This document shows, one piece after another, positions 7,146 to 15,748 of a stretch of 39,369 nucleotides of DNA (the first letter of the stretch is position 1; each line of letters begins with the position of its first letter). The notes beneath the pieces were generated by a model. The model made no database searches. It saw only the letters and a program-made list of their open reading frames with translations, and had not been told where the DNA came from. The stretch is from assembly GCA_030430245.1 (NCBI GenBank), contig JAUIFY010000017.1:1-39369 (forward strand), in the 5' to 3' direction. The stretch comes from a bacterium (GTDB lineage: Bacteria > Desulfobacterota > Binatia > UBA12015). The position numbers and the translations under genes were made by a program.

Positions 7146-8342
7146 ATGGCGAGAAGAACCCACCAGAGCGGGGGATGGTGCGCCGCAGCGACTGCCGTCC
7201 TCCTCGTAGGCATGCTCTGCATGCCGTCACCGGCGGACGCACAGCCGCCCAATCAGAGCTGCTCGGCCGCGCTCGACGTCGACGTCCATTACTGCAAGAA
7301 CCCTGCGGCACCGCCGCCGTTCACGCCCGGATGCGATCCGGGTGCGTTCACGGACGGGATGCCGGTCGAGATCTCGGTCGAGATCACGAACCAGTCGACG
7401 TTCGTCGTCCCGTTCCCCCCGGGCGACCCGCCCGCGGGCGACATCCAGCCCGGGACCAGCATGAAGGTCTTCTACTCGTGCAGCGCCGCGACGTGCGCGG
7501 CCGGCACCGAGCTCATGAACCGCTTCGCGTTCAATGCGATCGACTCGATCATCGCCGGGGCGAGCTTCGTCGACGACGGAAACGGGTACTCGGGAACGCT
7601 CACGTTCAACGCGCCGATCGCGTTCCCGCGAAACGGCACGACCGCGGTCGAGGTCCTGCGTCTGGACATGACCGCGCAGGTGCCCGACGGCGTTCCGGGC
7701 GAGCAGGTCTTCGCCCGGGCCGGACAGCCCGGTGCTCCGAGCTTCGACGACAGCAGCAACCTGTTCTTGATCACCGACGTTCCCGCCTGTCTGCCGGGCC
7801 TCCTGGGCGGTGGCCAGGGGACGACGGCGGGTCTGTTCGCATCGACCCCGGGCGGCGGGTTCGACGTCTGCTCGCACGCGAACAAGCAGATCATCAAGAT
7901 CGATCGCGCGGGCACGCTCGACTACGGCAGCAGCCGCCTGTCGTTCGAGCTCGCGAACTACGATCCGAGCACGTGTGACCTGACCTTCGGCTACGACAAC
8001 TCGGTCGGGGGCGCGTTCCAGTTCCAGACGCTCGTGCCGGGCGACCTGCAGGACACGGGCAAGTGCTACACGTACGTGAACAAGCAGGCGAAGAAGCAGC
8101 CAGGTGGCGGCGTACAGCGGGCGATGCTGTGTCCGATCGCTTCGCAGCCGAACCGGTGGTGTCTCAACTTCAAGGGGTTCGGCGACTTCGACGCGATCCT
8201 GCAGGACCCGCTGATGCCGATCACGCTCAGCACCTGCGGCAACAACTTCTCCGGCCCGTCCGATCCGCCGCAGCAGCAGCCGATCTGGGACCCGTCGGCG
8301 AAGAAGTGGATTCTGCCGATCTCGGTCTGGGTGAAGCCGTAG
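7146..8342 (+). CDS. Secreted protein of unknown function
   Basis: This is a 398-residue protein with a clear Sec signal peptide: basic MARR, a hydrophobic core around residues 12-27, and a likely cut after ADA before QPPN. The ATG at 7146 has AGGAAGGG just upstream. The mature part holds a dozen or more cysteines, mostly in pairs, many Gly/Pro/Asn turns and beta-strand-like stretches (EISVEITNQSTFVV, GYSGTLTFNAPI), as in extracellular beta-sandwich domains. There is no membrane anchor, lipobox or CxxCH. I do not recognise the family. It stands alone on its strand and is followed immediately by a strong hairpin terminator, so it is probably a single-gene unit expressed from the divergent region shared with arsS. 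Confidence 0.8.
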   Translation: MARRTHQSGGWCAAATAVLLVGMLCMPSPADAQPPNQSCSAALDVDVHYCKNPAAPPPFTPGCDPGAFTDGMPVEISVEITNQSTFVVPFPPGDPPAGDIQPGTSMKVFYSCSAATCAAGTELMNRFAFNAIDSIIAGASFVDDGNGYSGTLTFNAPIAFPRNGTTAVEVLRLDMTAQVPDGVPGEQVFARAGQPGAPSFDDSSNLFLITDVPACLPGLLGGGQGTTAGLFASTPGGGFDVCSHANKQIIKIDRAGTLDYGSSRLSFELANYDPSTCDLTFGYDNSVGGAFQFQTLVPGDLQDTGKCYTYVNKQAKKQPGGGVQRAMLCPIASQPNRWCLNFKGFGDFDAILQDPLMPITLSTCGNNFSGPSDPPQQQPIWDPSAKKWILPISVWVKP

Positions 8343-8354
8343 CCCTGGGGCTGC

Positions 8355-8386
8355 GGGTCGGGGGCGGTGCTTGCCGCCCCCGGCCC
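8355..8386 (+). terminator. Strong stem-loop terminator after the secreted protein gene
   Basis: GGGGGCGG at 8360-8367 pairs perfectly with CCGCCCCC at 8374-8381 around the loop TGCTTG. The stem extends outward by a C-G pair, a T-G wobble and three G-C pairs to 8355/8386. It begins 13 bp after the stop codon and is followed by CCTTT, a short T tract as is usual in high-GC genomes. Confidence 0.65.
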
Positions 8387-8429
8387 CGCGGCCTTTGCAC
8401 GATCCACCTCACCCGGTAGATCTCCGCCG

Positions 8430-9545
8430 GTGGTGAGGAAGCGCGTCGTCATCGCAGGCTTGGGGGACACGGGTCTGCTCGTCGCGATCCACCTCGGCCG
8501 GGCGTTCGACGTCGTCGGGATCAGCCCCAAGCCTTGCCTGGTGAGCGGGCAGGAGGTGGGCACGCGCCTGACCCGGCCCGATCGCTGGAAGCGCGACTAC
8601 CTCGTTGCGTTCTCGCGGTACCGGAAGCTCGACCGCGTGCGGCGGGTGCATGGCGAGATCTCGCGGATCGACGCAGCGCAGAGGCGCGTCGTCGTCCGCA
8701 GTGCTCGGGGGACGGAGCTCTCGGAGCCCTACGACGTGCTGGTGCTCGCGTCGGGCGTGACGAACGGCTTCTGGCGCACCTCCGGGATCGAGAGCGCCGA
8801 GCAGATCGAGTGCGGACTCGAGGAGTCGGCGAGGCGACTCGCAGGGGCGTCGTCGATCGCGATCGTCGGCGGCGGAGCCACCGCGGTGAGTGTCGCTTCC
8901 AACGTCGCCGAACGGTTCCCCGAGATCGACACGCATCTCTTCTTCCCGGGCGATCGGCCCCTCCCCGGGTATCACGAGCGAGCGCGCGACTTCGTCGTGG
9001 GGCACCTCGAGCGATCCTCCGTGCGGCTCCACCCGGGGCACCGTGCGGTGATCCCCGACGGTTTCCGTGGGGACCGCTTCACGACCGAGCCCGTCGTGTG
9101 GTCGACCGGCCAGGAGCCGTTTCGGGCCGAGCTCGTCCTCTGGGCCGTCGGCAACGTCACGCCCAACACGTCGTTCGTCCCGTCCGACATGCTCGACGAG
9201 CGGGGCTTCGTGCGCGTGGAGCCGACGTTGCAGATTCCGGGGCATCCGGGGGTGTTCGCCGTGGGCGACGTCGCGGCGACCGACGCGAGCCGGAGCTCCG
9301 CGCGCAACTGGGGCTTCCGCATCGTCGCCCACAACGTGCGCTGTCATCTCGAGGGCCGGCCCGCGGCGATGAAGCGCTACCGCCCGCCGGTGCACCGGTG
9401 GGGCTCGATCCTCGGCGTGCAGAAGGACGGCCTGCGCGTGTTTCAGCCGAGCGGGGGGTTCTTCCGCGTGCCGCGCTGGGCGGTCGAGCGGATCTTGTTC
9501 CCGCTCGCGGTGCGGCGAGGGATCTACCGCGGCATGCGCGACTGA
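8430..9545 (+). CDS. FAD-dependent NAD(P)H oxidoreductase (NDH-2/AIF-like pyridine nucleotide-disulfide family)
   Basis: This is a 371-residue flavoprotein. An N-terminal dinucleotide fold, VVIAGLGDTGLLVAIHL, binds FAD. A second, IAIVGGGATAVSVASNVA (about residues 150-170), binds NAD(P)H. The late FAD motif GVFAVGDVAATD is at about residues 285-297. No redox-active CxxC pair is present, so it is of the type II NADH dehydrogenase/AIF type, passing electrons from NAD(P)H to a quinone or similar acceptor. The C-terminal amphipathic stretch around PRWAVERILFPLAVRR could bind the membrane. The GTG at 8430 is the start that keeps a normal N-terminus; a further GTG follows directly at 8433. A terminator separates it from the preceding gene. 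It converges with the isomerase gene, leaving 33 bp. Confidence 0.88.
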   Translation: MVRKRVVIAGLGDTGLLVAIHLGRAFDVVGISPKPCLVSGQEVGTRLTRPDRWKRDYLVAFSRYRKLDRVRRVHGEISRIDAAQRRVVVRSARGTELSEPYDVLVLASGVTNGFWRTSGIESAEQIECGLEESARRLAGASSIAIVGGGATAVSVASNVAERFPEIDTHLFFPGDRPLPGYHERARDFVVGHLERSSVRLHPGHRAVIPDGFRGDRFTTEPVVWSTGQEPFRAELVLWAVGNVTPNTSFVPSDMLDERGFVRVEPTLQIPGHPGVFAVGDVAATDASRSSARNWGFRIVAHNVRCHLEGRPAAMKRYRPPVHRWGSILGVQKDGLRVFQPSGGFFRVPRWAVERILFPLAVRRGIYRGMRD

Positions 9546-9578
9546 GTCCCGCTCGACCGTGCGAAGACGCCCGGGCGC

Positions 9579-11330
9579 TCAGAAGCGCACGAACGCCTTG
9601 ATCGTGGCGTGCTCGGTCGCCGCGTCCGGGCCTGATGGCCGGATGCGGTAGGGGCCGACCGAGGCGGGGACGATGAAGGTCTCGGCGAAGTGCACCACGA
9701 ACGGATCGAAGGCACGGTCGGGTGATTCGACCGTCGCTTCCTCGCCCTGCACCAGGTTCAGGACGTTCACGCCGCCGTGGGTTGCGTGCGGGGTCGGGCG
9801 CGAGAACCAGTGGCGATGGCTCTCGATGAACTCGGCCTCGTGCAGCCCGGTGCGCTCGGACCGCCAACCCTCCCCCGCGTCGAGCGGGGTGACCCGGTCC
9901 AGCAGCTGGGAGCGGACGAACTCGGTGTCGCGTTCGTAGCGGACGTTGCGCTCGCCGTGCTCGAGATGGATCGGCCGAGGACGCCCGTCGAGTCCGAGCC
10001 GGTCCCAGTCCCAGAGCTTGAAGGTGAAGACGTACGGGGTCGCGCTGATCTCGAGCACCAGGCAGCCGGCGCCGGCGCCGTGCGGGGTGCCGGCGGGGAT
10101 CAGGAAATGGTCGTGGCGAGAAGCGGGCCAGCGGTTCACGTGGCGCTCGACGGGAAAGCGGACGCCCTCGTCGCGGGCCCGGCGCAGGTCTCCGAACAGC
10201 GCGGGCGCGGTCACTCCCGTCTTCAAGCCGAGCAGGACCGTCGCTCCCTCGGCCGCGTCGAGGATGTAGTACGACTCGTCTTGCGTGTAGGGCACGCCGA
10301 AGTTCGCACGCATGTACTCGGTCCGCGGGTGGACCTGGAACGAGAGATTGCCCCCCTGGATCGTGTCCAGCAGATCGAAGCGGATCGGGAACTCGTCGCC
10401 GAACCGGGCGCGGACGCGGCGGCCGAGAAGCTCTTCCGGGTGACGGAGGACGAGGTCGAGGGCGGGAAGCTCGATGCGGTGCGGGCCGAAGCCCAGCAGG
10501 AGGGAGTTCTCCTCGGGTACGCAGTCGAAGCACCAACCGTAGTTGGGCGGACCGGGCGGGAGATCGCAGACCGCGCGCATCCACTGTCCGCCCCATGGTG
10601 CCGGATCGAAGAACGGGACCACGCGGAACGGCTGGTGCGCCGCGCGGCCGAGGCCGCGCCAGATGGCGTCGGCGGCCACCAGCTTGGGCGCTTCGGGATC
10701 GGTCGTGTCGAGAAAGGCGTCGATGCGGTCGAAGAGCTCCTTCTTCCGCGCGTCGAGCATTCGCCAGTCGACGAAGTAGGAGCGCTTGTACTTCGCGGCG
10801 GCCCGCGCCTCTCCATCGTCGGCGCCGAGGTTGGCCAGGCCGTGGTGGCGCTGTCGCTGCTGGATCTCCCAGCGGGCCAGATCGGCGTAGATGAGGAAAT
10901 CGCCGTCGGCGACGAAGGTCGCGCCGGTGCCGGTCACGAGGACCCGGCCGTGGGTGCGATCGAGGTCGGCGCGCAGACGGGCGAGCGCCGTTTCGTCGAA
11001 CAGCTCGCGCAGGGAATGGCGCGTCCAACGGCCGAAGACGGGATCGTCGGTCAGGTCGTCGGCGATGAGGCGATCGATCTCCGCGGACGAGCGCAGCGCG
11101 GTCTCCGCCCGGAGGTGCCGCTCGGGGCCGAGGCGCTGGATCAGAGGGGCCAGGTCTCCGTCGCGGACGCCTTGATAGGCTTCGACCACGATGACCCTGG
11201 CGCCCGAGGCCTCGACGCGCGCGGCGACGGCGTCCCAGCCGAGATCACACTCCCGCGCGTCGCCGGTGGCGACGAAGGGCCGGCGATCGTAGTTCGGGGC
11301 GCGGTGGCGTGCGCGGAGGAACGGGGTCAT
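9579..11330 (-). CDS. Long class I mannose-6-phosphate isomerase with N-terminal kinase-like domain
   Basis: This 583-residue protein should convert mannose 6-phosphate to fructose 6-phosphate. The C-terminal ~330 residues are a zinc cupin isomerase. The putative metal ligands are the Gln and His of FQVHP, the Glu of DESYYIL and the His of AGTPHGAG. The first ~230 residues resemble the P-loop nucleoside-kinase fold (GARVIVVEAYQG, YKRSYFVDWRMLD) but lack an intact GxxxxGKS loop. The whole is therefore much longer than E. coli ManA (391 residues) and matches a known long variant. Its ATG overlaps the ROK kinase stop (ATGA), indicating translational coupling and placing it last in a three-gene sugar operon. 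Confidence 0.88.
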   Translation of the reverse strand: MTPFLRARHRAPNYDRRPFVATGDARECDLGWDAVAARVEASGARVIVVEAYQGVRDGDLAPLIQRLGPERHLRAETALRSSAEIDRLIADDLTDDPVFGRWTRHSLRELFDETALARLRADLDRTHGRVLVTGTGATFVADGDFLIYADLARWEIQQRQRHHGLANLGADDGEARAAAKYKRSYFVDWRMLDARKKELFDRIDAFLDTTDPEAPKLVAADAIWRGLGRAAHQPFRVVPFFDPAPWGGQWMRAVCDLPPGPPNYGWCFDCVPEENSLLLGFGPHRIELPALDLVLRHPEELLGRRVRARFGDEFPIRFDLLDTIQGGNLSFQVHPRTEYMRANFGVPYTQDESYYILDAAEGATVLLGLKTGVTAPALFGDLRRARDEGVRFPVERHVNRWPASRHDHFLIPAGTPHGAGAGCLVLEISATPYVFTFKLWDWDRLGLDGRPRPIHLEHGERNVRYERDTEFVRSQLLDRVTPLDAGEGWRSERTGLHEAEFIESHRHWFSRPTPHATHGGVNVLNLVQGEEATVESPDRAFDPFVVHFAETFIVPASVGPYRIRPSGPDAATEHATIKAFVRF

Positions 11331-12211
11331 CGCTTCGACGCACGTGCGGCGATGCCGAGGAGCGGCGCGTCGTCGCCGAGCTCGGCGCCGGTGATCTCGA
11401 CGGAGTAGCCGGGCCACAGCCAGTCGGCGACGAGCTCGGCGAGACCGGGCATCACCGGGTTTCCCTTCGGCAGCGGGCCGCCTCCGAGCACGAGGCGCGA
11501 CGGCGTGTGCGCGTGCGCCAGAGCGGCGAGGGCGCGTGCGAGATCGCGTCGATACGCGTCGAGCGCCGTGGTCGCCCGAGGGTCGCCGTCGACCGCGGCC
11601 GCGTAGACCTCGGGGATCGAGGAGAACGAGGGGGCGAGCTGCACGATCCGTCGCCCCGCGCAGAGCGCTTCGATCGTACCCCTCTTGCCATTGGTGTCGC
11701 GCGGGCCCCGCGTTCCGTCGTCGATCGGGATCTGGCCCCCGAGGAGGCCGCCTCCGAGCGGTCCCGGAGTCACCGGCCGACCGTCCTGCAGCACGCTCAC
11801 GCCGATGCCCGTGCCGATGGTCACGACGACGATGCGGGTGTGTCCGCGACCCGCGCCGCAGGTGGCTTCGCCCGTCCCGAACGCGATCGCGTCGTTGGCG
11901 ATGACGGCGGGAGCTTCGAAGCGCCGCTCCAGCCAATCGACGAGGTCGCGGCCGACGATCCCGTCGAGCTTGCCGGGGAGGGCTTCGACGCATCGTTCCC
12001 CGACGATCCCGGGCAGACACAGGCCCACGCGGTCGTACGACCCACGGCTCGCGATCTCGTCCCCGACCTCGCCGAGCCGCTCGAGCGCCTCCTCCGCCGT
12101 CGGCGCCGACGGGGTCACGCGGAACCCGTCGACCCGCCCTTCGTCGAACCGGACGAGGCCCGCCTTGAGCCGCGTGCCTCCCAGATCGAACGCCAGGACG
12201 GAAGCCTTCAC
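11327..12211 (-). CDS. ROK-family sugar kinase
   Basis: This is a 294-residue cytoplasmic kinase expected to phosphorylate a free hexose. AFDLGGTRLKAGL near the N-terminus is the ATP phosphate-1 motif, VTIGTGIGVSVL is the phosphate-2 motif, and LVLGGG is the adenosine motif. The catalytic Asp is probably in VIANDAIAFG. The classic ROK zinc-binding CxCGxxGCxE box is missing; GTIEALCAGRRI stands there instead, as in zinc-free ROK members. The GTG start overlaps the stop of the upstream glycosidase (GTGA), and its own stop overlaps the isomerase start. The partnership with a phosphomannose isomerase suggests mannokinase or broad hexokinase activity; this is an inference from context. Confidence 0.9.
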   Translation of the reverse strand: MKASVLAFDLGGTRLKAGLVRFDEGRVDGFRVTPSAPTAEEALERLGEVGDEIASRGSYDRVGLCLPGIVGERCVEALPGKLDGIVGRDLVDWLERRFEAPAVIANDAIAFGTGEATCGAGRGHTRIVVVTIGTGIGVSVLQDGRPVTPGPLGGGLLGGQIPIDDGTRGPRDTNGKRGTIEALCAGRRIVQLAPSFSSIPEVYAAAVDGDPRATTALDAYRRDLARALAALAHAHTPSRLVLGGGPLPKGNPVMPGLAELVADWLWPGYSVEITGAELGDDAPLLGIAARASKR

Positions 12212-14316
12212 TCGGCGCCCCCCTGGAGGTGCACGCCCCGCGCGTCGATCGTGTAGAGGCGTCCTTGGTAGGGGACGTTCACGAGGCGCGAGTCGTGGCC
12301 GAGGATCTCGGGCAGTGGATTCGCGCGCAGCTCGCCGTCGATCGAGGCGGCCGCGCCGAAGATGGACTCGACCACCAGGCTCGCCCAGGCTCCGCCCGCC
12401 GAGCACGCCCAATCGACGAGGAACGGGAACTCCGAGGGTGCCTTCCGCGCGCCACCCGCCTCCGGGGGCAAGACCGCTTCGACGAAGTGCGCTTGGCCGA
12501 ACGGCCCCTGTCGCGTGGTGCGCGCGAGCCCCTTCAGCCACTCGCCGACCAGCTCCACCTCGCCGATTGCGAGTAGCCCCGCCGCGGTTCGCGCCGGCCA
12601 CGCGACGTACGCGCCGGTCCATTGGTGGTCGGGGCGCAGGTCGAAGACGCAGTCGGAGTCCCTCGGAGAGAGGGCGTGCATCCAGGTCGGCGTCTGCAGC
12701 TCTTCCCGGAAGAATCGTTGCATCTCGTCGCGTTGCGACCCGGTCAGGTCGTTCGGGATCGACGTCAGGACGGTCAGGAGATCGAAGCAATGACGCACGG
12801 GGACCTTCTGGCCGCCCGGGTGTCGTGCGTGCCAGTGGCCCTCCCCTTCGGCGTACAGCTCCTGGACGTGGGCGAGGAGCGCGGTCGCTTCGGCGCGCAG
12901 GACGTCCGCCTCGGACGTTTCGCCGGTTGCGGTGAGTAGGTCCGCCGCCGTGCGAAGGTTCGCGACGTTCGCGGCATTCAAGCCGGCGACCTCGTGGGCG
13001 TAGGTCGAGACGCACTCGAGAAGACCCCTCAGGTCGCCGTAGTCCGCCAGGCCGCTCGAGCTCTTCCGCGCTTCCCACGCCCGCGCGTAGTCGCGGACGC
13101 GCTCGATGACGCGAGAGTGCTCGCCGGTCGCGTCCGGAAGCGACCGACCGAGCCAATCCCGATCGCCGGTCCAGCGCACGTAGTCGTGCACGATCTGGAG
13201 AATGGAGTGATCGTTGACGGCGTATCCTCCACCCACCGGCTCGTTCGTGAGCCAATCGGTCCCCATGAACGTATGGATGTCCTTGGACATCCAGAGCTCG
13301 AGCAGGCCTCGCATCACGGCGGGGTCCAGCATGGCGTGGACGGCCGAGCCGAGTTGGTAGTCCCAGAGCCAGGTGATGGTCTGCCAGTAGCGGGGCATCA
13401 GCGTCGTGTAGGTGCGACCGATCCCGGGCTCGGGGCTCTCGCGTTTGAAGTAGACGACGCCCGTGACCCCCGCGTTGTAGAGTCGCTGCACGTGGCGGTT
13501 TCGCGTCTCGAGCCGGGGCAGGGACCCGGAGTACCGATCGTTTCCCGGCGTGAAGGCGGCGTGGAGCTCGTCGTTCCAGGTGCGCCGGGCGCGTTCGAAC
13601 TCGGTCGACGGATCGGCCGCGATCCGGTCGTAGAGCGCGCGGGCGCCCTCCGCCGTGGGGGCGATCACGTCGAGGAAGAAGACCTCCGTGGTCTCGCCGC
13701 GACCCAGCCCGCACCGGATGACCACACCCTTGGGGTCCACTTCGGCGTCGCGCGGGAGGATGCCCTGGAGGCTCACGGCCGCGCTGTGCCGGGCCCGAAA
13801 GAGGAGCGCGGCCCGCTCCGGGTCGATGTCGACTTCGTTGTCGAGCTCGGAAGGGGAGAAGACCCGCCGCCACCCCTCGGTGTCTCGCGTCACCGTCGAC
13901 TTGAGGCCGAATCGCAAGAGGAGGCGACGTGCCTCTCCCGAGAAGTTCTGGATCCGAAGTCGGACGACGCAGGCCATCTCGTCGACCACCAGGATCGTGT
14001 CCGAGCGCAGGCGAAGCCCGTTGTGTTCCGCCCGCCGCTGGATCCGATCGGGTCGCCACTCGAACGTGATCGAGGCGCCCGTGGCTCCGAAGTACTGGCC
14101 ATTGAGAAACAGCGCGCCCGTGAGCGAGTCGGACCACGTGACGGGAGGAAACAGATCCGAGCAGCCGAAGGGGGGGAAGTTCAGGCTCCGGATGCCGGTG
14201 ATGTCCACCGCTGCTTGAACGCTCCCGCGAAAGTTCGTGAGGGCCGGAGGGTTGAAGACGTCACCGAACCGGTGAACGAGTCCTGCGCTCTCGAGATCGT
14301 CTACGACGGGAATCAT
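12208..14316 (-). CDS. Six-hairpin glycoside hydrolase-like protein (MGH1/GH63-like)
   Basis: This is a 702-residue protein without a signal peptide. An N-terminal beta-rich region (about 1-250) is followed by an (alpha/alpha)6 toroid with typical aromatic and acidic strings: TTLMPRYWQTITWLWDYQLG, IVHDYVRWTGDRDWLG, SGLADYGDLRGLLECV, HQWTGAYVAWPARTAAGL and FLVDWACSAGGAWASLV. These fit amylo-alpha-1,6-glucosidase, GH63 or mannosylglycerate-hydrolase type enzymes. I cannot assign the catalytic acid and base with certainty, or the substrate. It is the first gene of the operon with the ROK kinase and phosphomannose isomerase, which points to intracellular release of a hexose, possibly mannose or glucose, that is then phosphorylated. 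Confidence 0.82.
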   Translation of the reverse strand: MIPVVDDLESAGLVHRFGDVFNPPALTNFRGSVQAAVDITGIRSLNFPPFGCSDLFPPVTWSDSLTGALFLNGQYFGATGASITFEWRPDRIQRRAEHNGLRLRSDTILVVDEMACVVRLRIQNFSGEARRLLLRFGLKSTVTRDTEGWRRVFSPSELDNEVDIDPERAALLFRARHSAAVSLQGILPRDAEVDPKGVVIRCGLGRGETTEVFFLDVIAPTAEGARALYDRIAADPSTEFERARRTWNDELHAAFTPGNDRYSGSLPRLETRNRHVQRLYNAGVTGVVYFKRESPEPGIGRTYTTLMPRYWQTITWLWDYQLGSAVHAMLDPAVMRGLLELWMSKDIHTFMGTDWLTNEPVGGGYAVNDHSILQIVHDYVRWTGDRDWLGRSLPDATGEHSRVIERVRDYARAWEARKSSSGLADYGDLRGLLECVSTYAHEVAGLNAANVANLRTAADLLTATGETSEADVLRAEATALLAHVQELYAEGEGHWHARHPGGQKVPVRHCFDLLTVLTSIPNDLTGSQRDEMQRFFREELQTPTWMHALSPRDSDCVFDLRPDHQWTGAYVAWPARTAAGLLAIGEVELVGEWLKGLARTTRQGPFGQAHFVEAVLPPEAGGARKAPSEFPFLVDWACSAGGAWASLVVESIFGAAASIDGELRANPLPEILGHDSRLVNVPYQGRLYTIDARGVHLQGGAE

Positions 14317-14473
14317 GGCCGATGCGCGCCCGAAGCGCCGTCGCTCCGGAGTATGTCACGAGCGCCGCCCCTCGAGAAACCACGATGCGGGTCCGCCGCG
14401 AGAGCGGGGCCCGGCCGGTCGCGAGTCTTCCGCCGATCGACTCGTCGGCGCCGCCTTCGCGAGGCTCGCTCGC

Positions 14474-15697
14474 TCACTTCGACGCGCGTTCGCGCTCGAG
14501 CTCGGAGAGCTGCTCGTTCGACCAGATCTTGCGCGTGAATCGGGGGTTCTTCGAGGACATGTCGATCTGGTAGAGGCTGTCGCTCGCGGGAGGCTCGAGT
14601 CCGACGATCTCGCAGAGGTTCACGGCCAGCCATCGCTCGATCTTCAGGACGACCATCTTCTTGCGGAGCCGGCCCTGCTCGTCGCGATTGAGCACCGTCG
14701 GGAGGGTGTTGAGGGTGAGGATCTCGTCGATCGCGGTGTCCGCCATCTTCTCGCGGCCCTCGTCGCTCGCGTAGAAGTGCGTGACCCCGAAGATCAGGCG
14801 GCCCGGACGGATCGCCTTCAGGAACTGGCACGTCTTCACCACCGTGGAGCCGGTGCGCACCATGTCGTCGAACAGGACGATGTCGTGGCCGTGGATCTCC
14901 TCGAAGGTCGTCTCGCTGTCCTCGTGGAGCTTGATGCTCACCTCGCGCTCGCCCGTACGCTCCTTGTCGAGCAAGACGAAGCGCGCCTTGGGGAGGCCCA
15001 GCTCCTCGTACATGCGCTTGACGAAGTCGCGGGCTCCCTTGTCGGGCGCGCAGAGCGCGAGGCCCTCGCCGTCGGGCCCGTAGCTGACGATGTCCGAGTT
15101 CCGGAGGTAGTCGGCGTAAAGGGGGTAGGGCATCAGGTTGTGGAAGCGGCCCTCGAAGATCTCGGTGAAGACCGCTCGAACCGTGGCCGAGTGGTTGTGG
15201 ACGGTGATCACCGTGTCGACGCCGGCGAGGTCGAGCATCTGCGCGTAGAGCTTCGCAGTGAAAGGCTGGCCGTCGAACTTCTTCAGGTCGCGCTCGCTCC
15301 GGTCGGCGTCGCTGTCCCGTTCCCGGCGAGGTCCGCGGTCCTGCGCGCTGTAGTAGAGGTCCGGCTCGACCAGCACCACCTGCTGGGCGCCGTTCTCCTT
15401 CGCGGCGCGCGCGATCAGGAGGTTGCGCATGGCGAGGTTCTGACGGGTCCACGAGCGGTTCGTCGTGCTGACGATCACGACCGTCTTTCCCCCGAGGGCG
15501 TTTCCGATGCGGCTCAGGTCGTGCTCGTCCGAGATGAACCGCGGACAGAACTCCGAGTTCGCGAACGTCTTCATGCTGATGAGATCGGAGATCTCCTCGC
15601 CTTGACCCACCGCGAACGCGACATCGATCGCAAAGGGGTCGTCGGAGCAGTTGCCGACGACGATCACGTCGTTTCGGGCGATGGCCACGGCCGGCAC
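14474..15697 (-). CDS. Ribose-phosphate diphosphokinase (PRPP synthetase) homologue, long form
   Basis: This 407-residue protein has the two-domain phosphoribosyltransferase-like fold of PRPP synthetase, which makes 5-phosphoribosyl diphosphate from ribose 5-phosphate and ATP. The PRPP-binding loop is DIVLFDDMVRTGSTV (about residues 280-294), the ATP/metal region is VITVHNHSA, the flexible catalytic loop is LLDKERTGEREV, and YYSAQDRGPRRERD corresponds to the YYxRQDRK segment. Canonical enzymes have about 315 residues; the excess is spread over insertions and a ~70-residue C-terminal extension. The start is GTG at 15697. It lies 157 bp upstream of the sugar operon on the same strand. It may be a divergent paralogue rather than the housekeeping Prs. 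Confidence 0.85.
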   Translation of the reverse strand: MPAVAIARNDVIVVGNCSDDPFAIDVAFAVGQGEEISDLISMKTFANSEFCPRFISDEHDLSRIGNALGGKTVVIVSTTNRSWTRQNLAMRNLLIARAAKENGAQQVVLVEPDLYYSAQDRGPRRERDSDADRSERDLKKFDGQPFTAKLYAQMLDLAGVDTVITVHNHSATVRAVFTEIFEGRFHNLMPYPLYADYLRNSDIVSYGPDGEGLALCAPDKGARDFVKRMYEELGLPKARFVLLDKERTGEREVSIKLHEDSETTFEEIHGHDIVLFDDMVRTGSTVVKTCQFLKAIRPGRLIFGVTHFYASDEGREKMADTAIDEILTLNTLPTVLNRDEQGRLRKKMVVLKIERWLAVNLCEIVGLEPPASDSLYQIDMSSKNPRFTRKIWSNEQLSELERERASK

Positions 15698-15748
15698 TGT
15701 AGCCTGCGGGGCCCGCCCATTCGACCGCTCGGGTCGATGTGGGTCGGC

